A stretch of 30,224 nucleotides of DNA, taken from positions 1 through 30,224 of the forward strand of contig CAZAPV010000007.1 in the NCBI GenBank assembly GCA_964487195.1. The letters run 5' to 3'. Every line of letters begins with the position of its first letter. Within the stretch, counting starts at the first letter, position 1. Position numbers and translations under genes: made by a program. The DNA is from CAZAPV01 sp964487195 (GTDB lineage Bacteria > Patescibacteriota > Patescibacteriia > SG8-24). The notes under the pieces are model-generated. The model had not been told where the DNA came from. It ran no database searches and worked only from the letters and a program-made list of their open reading frames with translations. This document shows positions 23,073-29,680 of the stretch, piece by piece.

Positions 23073-23780
23073 ATGCCCAAGAAAGAAAAGAATCCGCCGG
23101 CGCCGGTGCAGCCGAGCGCGCCGTCCTCCCTGCAGAACGATTTCCGTTCCGGGGAAAGCTGGCGCATTTTCCGGATCATGACGGAGTTCGTCGAAGGGTT
23201 CCAGTTCCTCGCGGATTTCAAAAAAACCGTCAGCTTCTACGGTTCAGCCCGGTTCCACGAAACGAATTACCATTACAAAGAAGCGCGCCGGCTGGCGCAG
23301 CTCTTGGCCAAGGACGGTTTCACGATCGTCACCGGCGGGAGCGGCGGGATCATGGAAGCGGGCAACCGCGGCGCGTACGAAGCGGGCGGCGAATCGGTGG
23401 GACTGAACATCGAACTGCCGCGCGAACAGAAGATCAATCGGTACGTGCACCGATCGCTCACCTTCCACTATTTCTTCACGCGCAAGGTAATGCTCGACTT
23501 CGCGGCGGAAGCGTACGTCTTCTTCCCCGGCGGGTTCGGCACGCTCGACGAGTTCTTCGAACTAGTGACGCTCGTCCAGACCAAAAAAGTGGATCCGATC
23601 CCGATCATCCTCGTCGGGAAAGATTACTGGGGCACGCTCATCAAGTGGATCGAAGAGCACGTCTTACTCCAGCATCACGCGATTCTGAAAGAGGACATGA
23701 ACCTTTTCCGGCTAGTGAACTCGGTAGACGAAGCGCGCGACATCTTGCACGAGTACGAACTGAAAAAAGCGAAGTCCTGA
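23073..23780 (+). CDS. LOG-family protein (TIGR00730 type, lysine-decarboxylase-like Rossmann fold)
   Basis: A 235-residue protein. The family signatures are VSFYGSARF, TIVTGGSGGIMEAGNRGAYEAGG and the nucleotide-binding PGGFGTLDE motif. LOG proteins hydrolyse nucleoside 5'-monophosphates to base and ribose 5-phosphate, as in cytokinin activation, although many annotated members lack tested activity. The first 40 residues are a polar, Pro/Lys-rich extension. It follows era by 16 bp but has its own -10 box. In an organism that salvages bases, a nucleotide-hydrolase role is plausible but unproven. Confidence 0.87.
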   Translation: MPKKEKNPPAPVQPSAPSSLQNDFRSGESWRIFRIMTEFVEGFQFLADFKKTVSFYGSARFHETNYHYKEARRLAQLLAKDGFTIVTGGSGGIMEAGNRGAYEAGGESVGLNIELPREQKINRYVHRSLTFHYFFTRKVMLDFAAEAYVFFPGGFGTLDEFFELVTLVQTKKVDPIPIILVGKDYWGTLIKWIEEHVLLQHHAILKEDMNLFRLVNSVDEARDILHEYELKKAKS

Positions 23781-23785
23781 AAAAA

Positions 23786-23816
23786 AGAAAACCGTCCCTA
23801 CGCAGGACGGTTTTTC
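23786..23816. terminator. Bidirectional terminator between LOG gene and doxX-like gene
   Basis: Stem AAAACCGTCC / GGACGGTTTT with a 6-7 nt loop, T runs on both strands. It serves the converging genes at 23780 and 23798. The stop codon of the minus-strand gene lies in the loop, so its last codons form one arm. Confidence 0.88.
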
Positions 23817-24790
23817 GTTTCCCATTCGGGATGCTTGTGGTACGTGTCGCCGAAAACGAACAGGACGAACAGCGTCCCGACGACCGGCAGGTGGCCGATC
23901 AGTTCGGTGTAGGGAAGGAAGAGCGTGCTGCCGAGGAACACCGGGACGAGCAGGATCGCCGCGACGCGCGTGAAGAAGCCGAACGTTTCGAAAATCGCGA
24001 TGATCAGCTCGACGACGAACAGCAGGAAGATATAAAACTCGCGCGTGAGCGACGTCCAGCCGAGCCACTGATGGAGGATGACGTACGGGTTGAAGTTCGG
24101 AAACTTGTCCATCAGCGCCAGGTGGTAGCCGGGCTGGAGGTATTTGTTCCACGTCGACAGTACGAGCAGCATCAGACCGAGCGTGACGCGCAGGAACAGG
24201 TATGCCATCTTGCGCTGTGCCGCCGTCGAAAGGATCGGCTTGCCGAGGAACCAGTCGAGCGAATATTTGCCGCGCGCGAACACGAGCAGGAACGCGCCGA
24301 TCCCGACGAAATTCATGATTTCGAGCTGGTCCGGGAAGCGGTACATCGCGAACAGGATCGCGTACAGCACGAGGACCCCGGCAGCGGCCTCCGCTGTGAA
24401 CAGGCCGATGAGCAGCGACGCCCCGACCGCGGCCTCGGCGCCCCGGAGCACGGCGCCCCAGACGGTGGGTGGGAGCGGGAAATTCGACGCAAACAGGACG
24501 TTGCGCCACGCGGCGAACAAGAGCGTGATCGCGGTCGCAATCGCGAGCGCGCCGGCGGCATAATCGCGCAGCGGCATGATCTTTTTTTCGAACCGCGCGT
24601 AAATCGCGGACCGTTCGAACTTCCGGTCGAGCGCAAAACCGGCCGCGACGACCGTGACGACGACGATCGCCGCGGTCACCGTGATCGGGTTCACCGTGTA
24701 AAAATAATCTGGCACGACGTACTGCTTCGTCAGCACCGGCGTGAACCATTTTTCGTGCGCTTGCGCCGCGGGGATGAGCCAGTCGAACAT
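23798..24790 (-). CDS. DoxX-like integral membrane protein with two four-helix units
   Basis: A 330-residue protein with about eight to nine hydrophobic helices. Usual DoxX proteins are about 130-150 residues with four helices; this one appears to hold two such units (about 105-190 and 200-325). The first unit has LRGAEAAVGASLLIGLF; the second has LRVTLGLMLLVLSTWNKYL, VELIIAIFETFGFFTRVAAIL and HLPVVGTLFVLFVFGDTY. No redox cysteine motif is seen. The start at 24790 is supported by TATGCT ending 8 nt upstream; the further upstream Met at 24820 lies before this box. Function is unknown. Confidence 0.72.
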   Translation of the reverse strand: MFDWLIPAAQAHEKWFTPVLTKQYVVPDYFYTVNPITVTAAIVVVTVVAAGFALDRKFERSAIYARFEKKIMPLRDYAAGALAIATAITLLFAAWRNVLFASNFPLPPTVWGAVLRGAEAAVGASLLIGLFTAEAAAGVLVLYAILFAMYRFPDQLEIMNFVGIGAFLLVFARGKYSLDWFLGKPILSTAAQRKMAYLFLRVTLGLMLLVLSTWNKYLQPGYHLALMDKFPNFNPYVILHQWLGWTSLTREFYIFLLFVVELIIAIFETFGFFTRVAAILLVPVFLGSTLFLPYTELIGHLPVVGTLFVLFVFGDTYHKHPEWETKNRPA

Positions 24791-24798
24791 ATGCGTGA

Positions 24799-24807
24799 AG
24801 CATAGCA
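24799..24807 (-). promoter_or_regulatory. Extended -10 promoter of the doxX-like gene (leaderless)
   Basis: Minus strand TGC followed by TATGCT, then exactly 8 nt to the ATG at 24790. It lies just after the nadE terminator. The -35 region is a T run with no good match. Confidence 0.62.
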
Positions 24808-24821
24808 ATTTTCTCGGCATG

Positions 24822-24846
24822 AAAAAACCCCGTCGGATGACGGGGT
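24822..24846 (-). terminator. Rho-independent terminator of the NAD operon
   Basis: Minus strand stem ACCCCGTC / GACGGGGT with a 4-nt loop, followed by TTTTTT. It starts 3 bp after the nadE stop and closes the pncA - nadD/K - pncB - nadE run. Confidence 0.92.
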
Positions 24847-24848
24847 CG

Positions 24849-26852
24849 TTACGGTTGCGGTTCGCTGATCGGCGCGGCGTCGAGCGCGGCGAGATCGAGC
24901 CACTCGGGCGATTGCACGACCGGGAGCTGGAGCGCCCGTTCGCGATCGAGGTCGAGCGCGCCGAGATGCACCGCCTCCGGGGTGAGTACCCACTTGAAGA
25001 TGTTGCGCTGGAACAGCAGCACGAACTTCTTCACCCAGGCCTTGATCGTCCCCGGTTTGTAGGACATATCCATCGCGATGAGCTCATCGTACGTCCACAT
25101 GTCGGAGACGACCTTGTACACCTCGACCGGCGCCATCTTCTCCCCCGCGAAGAGGGCGAAGCAGGCGTCGAGCACCGGGAACGGCATCAGATCGTTTTCG
25201 TCCGCCTGGCCGGCGGCGAGTTCGGCGGACGCCTTGGTCGCGAGCAGCGAATCAATCACCTCGCGGATCATCATCGCCGCGTGATACTCGCGGATCTCCG
25301 CCTTCTCGGCGATGTGCCGGATCAGCTCGATCACCGCCGTCTTCGGCAGATTGGCGATGAGCGAGAACGCGCCCATCAGATCGCCGCCGACGGTGGAGTA
25401 GCCGACCGCTTTCTCGGACATGTTCGACGTCTGCAGCCAGAACCCGCGGCTGCTGTTCGCCCAGTTCCACATCCGCGCTCCGCGGATGCGCGCCTGGATG
25501 TTCTGGAGCGTGATCGGCGTGAGCGCCTCGCCCGGCGCGAGCATCGCCTGCGCCGCCGCGGTTTCGCGGTCGAACGCGTCTTCGATCGGAATCTCCTTGA
25601 AATCCACCCAGAGCGCCCTGCACAGACGGCGCGAGATCTTCCTCGTGACGTCGGAGTTGAAACGCGTCGGCATCGAGAAGCAGTGGATGAAATCCTTGAT
25701 CCGTTGCGCGTCGTTCTCGAATCGCCGCCTGGCGTACAGCCACGCGACGAGCAGCGTCAGGACAGAGTCCTTGCCGCCGGAGAGCGCGATCCCGATCTTG
25801 TCGAACGCCTTCGTCTTCGCGAAATAATCGAGGCCGATGATCATCGCTTCGATCAGGTCGTCGAAGTACGCGGACGCCGGACAATGCGCGTCGTGGTCGT
25901 GCGCGGGAATGAAAAAGCTCCTGTTCGCGGGCGCGGGGTAGCGGAAGCCGGGACGGTTCGGCGCGAGGCCGATCCCCGACTCGACGATCCGGACCGCATC
26001 GCCGCGCTTCATGAACTGCTCGCAGTCGGTGCGCCAGGTGGTGTTCTCCCGTCGCTGCCGGCTGGTGCGGTCGAGGTCCACGACCTGCGTCGCGAGTCCT
26101 TCGCGCCAGCGCGGCGCCGCGGCGAGCATCCTGCCGTTCTGGCAGACGTAGCCGCCGCCGTCGAAGACGAGCGAGTCGTTGCCGCCGACCTGGTTCACGT
26201 AGACGACGGTCGCCTGGTTGTCGCCGGCGCGCGTCGCGATCATTTCGCGTCGCGTCGCGTCAACGCCGGCGCGCCACGGGGACGCGGAGGCGTTCACGAC
26301 GAGTTCCGCGCCGCCGTAACAGCGGCGCCGCATCGGGCCGTCGGGCGACCAGATGTCTTCGCACACTTCGACGGCGACCGTGCCGAACGGGAACCGGAAA
26401 ATCATGTCGCCGAACGGCACGCCGTCATTCACCATGCGCGCCATGCCGGGGACGCCGTGCGTGAACGTGCGGTTCTCGTAGAACACGCCGTACGTCGGCA
26501 GCTTCTCCTTGGGAACGATCCCGAGGATCCGGCCGTTCGCGACCACCGCAACGCAGTTGTACAGATGGCCGCCGTCCTGGGCGGTGACGCCGAGCGCGTA
26601 GACGGTCGGCGTAGCGAACGATCCGGTCGCCGCGGCGAACCGCGCAAGCTGCGTCCATTGCTGCTCGACGAACGAGCGCCATTGGACGAGATCTTCCGCG
26701 GGATAGCCGCCGATCACCTGCTCCTGGAAGCAGCCGACCGTGCATTGCTGCTCGGCGATCTGCCGGGCGAACGCGATAACAGTATCGGTGTTCGACGCGA
26801 ACGCGCCGACCGTCGTGTTGACGCTCGCGAGTCCGATCTTGATCAGTCGCAT
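24849..26852 (-). CDS. nadE: Glutamine-dependent NAD+ synthetase
   Basis: A 667-residue two-domain enzyme converting NaAD to NAD+ with ammonia from glutamine. The N-terminal nitrilase-type glutaminase shows the Glu-Lys-Cys triad: E44 (CFQEQVIGGYPAEDL), K115 (VPKEKLPTYGVF) and C164 (VEVCEDIW). The C-terminal synthetase has the PP-loop SGGKDS (358-363) and the conserved TSNMSEKAVGYSTVGGD and NLPKTAVIELI segments. Its length is close to the long actinobacterial type. GGAGGA lies 4 nt before the ATG. The 89-bp leader after pncB is rich in possible structure. It is the last gene of the NAD salvage operon. Confidence 0.95.
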   Translation of the reverse strand: MRLIKIGLASVNTTVGAFASNTDTVIAFARQIAEQQCTVGCFQEQVIGGYPAEDLVQWRSFVEQQWTQLARFAAATGSFATPTVYALGVTAQDGGHLYNCVAVVANGRILGIVPKEKLPTYGVFYENRTFTHGVPGMARMVNDGVPFGDMIFRFPFGTVAVEVCEDIWSPDGPMRRRCYGGAELVVNASASPWRAGVDATRREMIATRAGDNQATVVYVNQVGGNDSLVFDGGGYVCQNGRMLAAAPRWREGLATQVVDLDRTSRQRRENTTWRTDCEQFMKRGDAVRIVESGIGLAPNRPGFRYPAPANRSFFIPAHDHDAHCPASAYFDDLIEAMIIGLDYFAKTKAFDKIGIALSGGKDSVLTLLVAWLYARRRFENDAQRIKDFIHCFSMPTRFNSDVTRKISRRLCRALWVDFKEIPIEDAFDRETAAAQAMLAPGEALTPITLQNIQARIRGARMWNWANSSRGFWLQTSNMSEKAVGYSTVGGDLMGAFSLIANLPKTAVIELIRHIAEKAEIREYHAAMMIREVIDSLLATKASAELAAGQADENDLMPFPVLDACFALFAGEKMAPVEVYKVVSDMWTYDELIAMDMSYKPGTIKAWVKKFVLLFQRNIFKWVLTPEAVHLGALDLDRERALQLPVVQSPEWLDLAALDAAPISEPQP

Positions 26853-26941
26853 GGTGTCCTCCGTAGATTGAAAAGAACTTCTCCGCAGTCCTCGACCGTT
26901 GCCGGTCGGGAACTATGGAAAAGCGCGGAGAAGTCTCCGCG
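26853..26941 (-). promoter_or_regulatory. Structured pncB-nadE leader with alternative hairpins
   Basis: Read on the minus strand. Hairpin A (26941-26924) is a perfect 8-bp stem CGCGGAGA/TCTCCGCG directly after the pncB stop, followed by CTTTTC. Hairpin B (26908-26893) is CGACCG/CGGTCG closing a GCAA tetraloop. CTTCTCCGC inside hairpin A can instead pair perfectly over 9 bp with GCGGAGAAG at 26886-26878, enclosing hairpin B. The 3' part (26881-26857) carries a motif also found before pncB. A regulatory role is inferred. Confidence 0.5.
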
Positions 26942-28165
26942 TCAGACGATGCACTCCGTGAACGATCCGTCGGCATGGCCGAACACCCGTTTGTACCGTT
27001 CAACCTCCGCCGGCGGGCCGAGCGCTTTCGCCGGATTGTCCGACAGCTTCACGAGGGGGCGGCCGGATGCCGCGGTCGCCTTCACGACGAGCGACAGCGT
27101 GCCGAGGCCGACGTCGTTCGTGAGCGTCGTCCCCCACCCGAACACGGCACCGATCCGTCCGGCGAACCGTTCGTCGAGCGCCAGGATCGCCGCGAGGTCG
27201 AGCCCGTCGCTGAACACGACGGTTTTTTTCATCGGATCGATCCCGAGACTCCGGTAGAACGCGATCGCCTTTTCGCCGAACGCGAACGGGTCGCCGGAAT
27301 CCTGCCGGAGCGATCGCCACGTCCCGGCCTGTTCCGGCGTGAAATCGCGGAAGAAAAAATCCGTGCCGAAGGTGTCGGTGAGCGCGATCGAGAGCGGCTC
27401 GCCGTACTCGTCCCACCAGTCCCGGAGCACCCGGTTATGGGACGCGCGCAGCCCGTCGTCGGTCTCCCCGTACATCCCGGCGTACACCATGTACAGCTCG
27501 TGCGCGAACGTCCCGATCGGCGAAACGTCGAGCAGCATCGCATTGAGCACGTCCGAGGTGCCGAGGAATTGCCCGGTCCCCTTGAACGCGTGCGCCAGAA
27601 CGCCGTCGACGTACAACTGCCACAGCCGGCCGTATCTTCGGCGCGTCCCGAAATCCGTGAACCGAATCCCGGGCCGCGTCTTGAGCGCGGCGATCTTCTC
27701 CTGCAGCCGGCGGGTGCCGCTTTTGGGATCACGCGCATCAGCGACGCCGCGCGTCTTGAGCAGTGACTTGTAGTACAGCTCGTTGACGATCGAGAGGATG
27801 ATCGTCTCCCAATAGATCGTCTTCGCCCACGGGCCGGACGTTTCGATCCGATACTGCCCGTCCTCGACGGACAGCGCGTAATGCGGAAGCCGGAGGTGGC
27901 GCAGGAACCCGAGGTAATCGTCGGAAAACGTTCCGAGCGACCGCAAATACGCGAGTTCGTCTTCGGCGAACCGAAGCGTGCGGACGTGATCGAGTTCCGC
28001 GCACAGCTGCGATTCCGGGATGATCTCGGCGAGCCGCACCGAGGACGTCCGGTTGATGAACCGGTACGTCACCGGGACGGCGGGCCGCCGCGCCCAGACG
28101 AACTGTCCCATCGTCAACTTGTAGAAATCGAGATCAAGCAGCGACGGGATGATCGGATCTGTCAT
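26942..28165 (-). CDS. pncB: Nicotinate phosphoribosyltransferase
   Basis: A 407-residue enzyme making NaMN from nicotinate and PRPP. It begins MTDPIIPSLLDLDFYKLTMGQFVW, the family N-terminus, and shows YRFINR, RYGRLWQLYVDGVL, GTSDVLNAML, PIGTFAHELYM (with the autophosphorylated-type His), ALTDTFGTDFFFRDF, LRQDSGDP and the phosphate-binding FGWGTTLTNDVG. The start at 28165 has AAGGAG 6 nt upstream; an upstream in-frame ATG at 28204 would add 13 residues but overlaps the shared leader motif. It sits between the nadD-nadK fusion and nadE. Confidence 0.95.
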   Translation of the reverse strand: MTDPIIPSLLDLDFYKLTMGQFVWARRPAVPVTYRFINRTSSVRLAEIIPESQLCAELDHVRTLRFAEDELAYLRSLGTFSDDYLGFLRHLRLPHYALSVEDGQYRIETSGPWAKTIYWETIILSIVNELYYKSLLKTRGVADARDPKSGTRRLQEKIAALKTRPGIRFTDFGTRRRYGRLWQLYVDGVLAHAFKGTGQFLGTSDVLNAMLLDVSPIGTFAHELYMVYAGMYGETDDGLRASHNRVLRDWWDEYGEPLSIALTDTFGTDFFFRDFTPEQAGTWRSLRQDSGDPFAFGEKAIAFYRSLGIDPMKKTVVFSDGLDLAAILALDERFAGRIGAVFGWGTTLTNDVGLGTLSLVVKATAASGRPLVKLSDNPAKALGPPAEVERYKRVFGHADGSFTECIV

Positions 28166-28226
28166 CGGGAACTCCTTGTCGTAGAGCGCTGAAAAGAGCT
28201 TCACCTTCCGTTGACGACGACTGTAG

Positions 28227-28245
28227 CCCTTCGACGAGCTCAGGG
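28227..28245. repeat. Short palindromic repeat of the CCCTTCGACxAGCTCAGGG type
   Basis: A 19-bp sequence CCCTTCGACGAGCTCAGGG with CCCT/AGGG arms around GAGCTC. The near-identical CCCTTCGACAAGCTCAGGG is, from memory, a very common dispersed palindrome in many bacterial genomes. Only one copy is in the window. Confidence 0.6.
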
Positions 28246-28259
28246 TCTTCGACGGAAGA

Positions 28260-28281
28260 AAAGCTCCCTCAATTGAGGGAG
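28260..28281 (-). terminator. Terminator or attenuator hairpin after the nadD-nadK fusion
   Basis: Perfect 18-bp palindrome CTCCCTCAATTGAGGGAG, followed on the minus strand by CTTTTCTTCC. It lies 13 bp after the fusion gene stop. The T run is short and interrupted, so it may be only partly effective, which fits a polycistronic operon. Confidence 0.65.
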
Positions 28282-28294
28282 AAGAAAGAACGGA

Positions 28295-29680
28295 TCACGA
28301 CGGCGGGAAAAGATCGTCGGCGAGTTTCTCCGCGATGTCGCGGTGCGGCGAGAACGCCAGTTCGACCGCGGCGACGCGGCTCGCCCGCGCGCGCATCCCG
28401 GTCGCGGCGCCGACGCAGACGCCGTCGCAGTACGCCCAGAGCGGACGTTTCTCCCGATCGAGCGAGGTGATCTGGACTGACGACGCGAACGACAGCGGCG
28501 CGGATTTCCAACCCGACGGCGCCAGCACGTTGCTTCCGACGAGCAGATACGCCTGCGCGTCCGCGAGGAGCGGGGTCGCGCCCATCGCGCGCGCGTACGC
28601 GGTAGAGCCGGCGGCGGTCGCGACGAGCGCGCCGTCGGCGACGAGTTTCGGAATGCGTACGCGGCCGTCGACCTTCACTTCGAGCCACGCGCATTGGCTG
28701 CCGGCGCGTTCCACCCAGGCGTCATTGAAGACGAGCTGGCCGGAGACGCCGCCGCGCGAAAGCGCGATCTCGACGTAGAGAAGCGACAGGAGATGGACGC
28801 GCAGGTCCTCGAACAGCGACGCCGCGTCCTGGATCTCGTCGGCATCGTTCAGCAGATAGCCGCGATGGCCGGCGTTCACGCCGACGAACGGCAGCCGCTT
28901 GCGCCAATGTTTGCGGATGGCGCGCAGCATCGTGCCGTCGCCGCCGACCGTGATGACGCAATTCGCCTTGTCGTCCGGCGCGGCGAAATCCGCGAGCCGC
29001 GCGGCGAGCGCGGCGGCGTTCGGATTCATCTCGTCCGCGACGATGATCGCCTTCGGATCCGCAAGCCGCATCTTCGTCGTCTGCACGGGGACCGCGCCGC
29101 GGTACAGGTTGTACCGCTCGATGTACGCGGCGACGTCGGCGGCGACGAACTCCCAGAGCGGCAGATGCTTGAACGCCAGTTCGCGGATGTTCGTGCTCGC
29201 GCCGTGACGGCCGGGCACGAAAATCCGATGATGCGGCGGCAGGTCCGCGGGATCCGGGTCGTACCCTTCACGGGCGACGACGGCGAAATTCGCCGTCTCC
29301 CACAAGTCGCGACCGTTCTCCCACTCCCGCTGGATGCTCGACGCGCCGTCCTTGCCGTCGCGGACGAGATCGGTGCCCACGACGTGGGTGATCGCGCCGC
29401 GGGGCGCGAACAGCTGCTGCAGCGCGTGCGTCCGCGTGAACGTCGCCTGCTCCAAGTCGAACAGTTCGACGCGCGCGTTCGGGATGCCGCGGAACGTCAT
29501 GTCGACCATGACGGCGCGGTGCACCGGTTCGATGTCGTTCGTCGTCGCTTTGTCGGGACGCGGCCCGCACGGCACGATGACGATCTCGTCGAAGTGCGGC
29601 GCGAGCGCCTCGACCACGGCGCGATGATGCAGCCCCGGCGGGTTGAAACTCCCGCCGAACACTGCGATCCGTCCGGTCAT
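28295..29680 (-). CDS. nadD-nadK: Fusion of nicotinate-mononucleotide adenylyltransferase (NadD) and NAD kinase (NadK)
   Basis: One uninterrupted frame of 461 residues. Residues 1-195 read as NadD: GGSFNPPGLHH (nucleotidyltransferase HxGH site, here in the form GLHH), HVVGTDL, and ASTNIREL (the SSTxIR site). Residues 205-461 read as NadK: TVGGDGTML (GGDGT 246-250, catalytic D248), PFVGVNAGHRGYL, FNDAWVER (in the NE/D position) and LVADGALVATAAGSTAYARAMG. The linker is about 10 residues. The protein would make NaAD from NaMN and ATP and phosphorylate NAD to NADP, two non-consecutive steps. The ATG overlaps the upstream nicotinamidase-like stop by 4 bp. An upstream extension to 30118 is rejected as out-of-frame shadow. 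Confidence 0.92.
   Translation of the reverse strand: MTGRIAVFGGSFNPPGLHHRAVVEALAPHFDEIVIVPCGPRPDKATTNDIEPVHRAVMVDMTFRGIPNARVELFDLEQATFTRTHALQQLFAPRGAITHVVGTDLVRDGKDGASSIQREWENGRDLWETANFAVVAREGYDPDPADLPPHHRIFVPGRHGASTNIRELAFKHLPLWEFVAADVAAYIERYNLYRGAVPVQTTKMRLADPKAIIVADEMNPNAAALAARLADFAAPDDKANCVITVGGDGTMLRAIRKHWRKRLPFVGVNAGHRGYLLNDADEIQDAASLFEDLRVHLLSLLYVEIALSRGGVSGQLVFNDAWVERAGSQCAWLEVKVDGRVRIPKLVADGALVATAAGSTAYARAMGATPLLADAQAYLLVGSNVLAPSGWKSAPLSFASSVQITSLDREKRPLWAYCDGVCVGAATGMRARASRVAAVELAFSPHRDIAEKLADDLFPPS

Larger units (their letters stand above)
28166..28294 (-). promoter_or_regulatory. Structured nadD/K-pncB leader
   Basis: A 129-bp gap. In order on the minus strand it holds: a terminator-like hairpin (28281-28264), an outer stem CTTCCGT/ACGGAAG (28258-28252 with 28211-28205) enclosing the palindrome CCCTGAGC...AGGG (28245-28227), and the motif GAAGCTCTTTTCA...TCTACG...AAGGA (28202-28173) ending at the pncB Shine-Dalgarno. 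The same order, hairpin then CTTTTC then long stem then motif, occurs before nadE. Confidence 0.5.

Noticed and set aside
24741..27257. An 838-codon open frame on the plus strand opposite nadE
   Set aside because: Same Arg/Asp/Glu-rich antisense composition and no recognisable domain. NadE on the minus strand is complete with catalytic residues.
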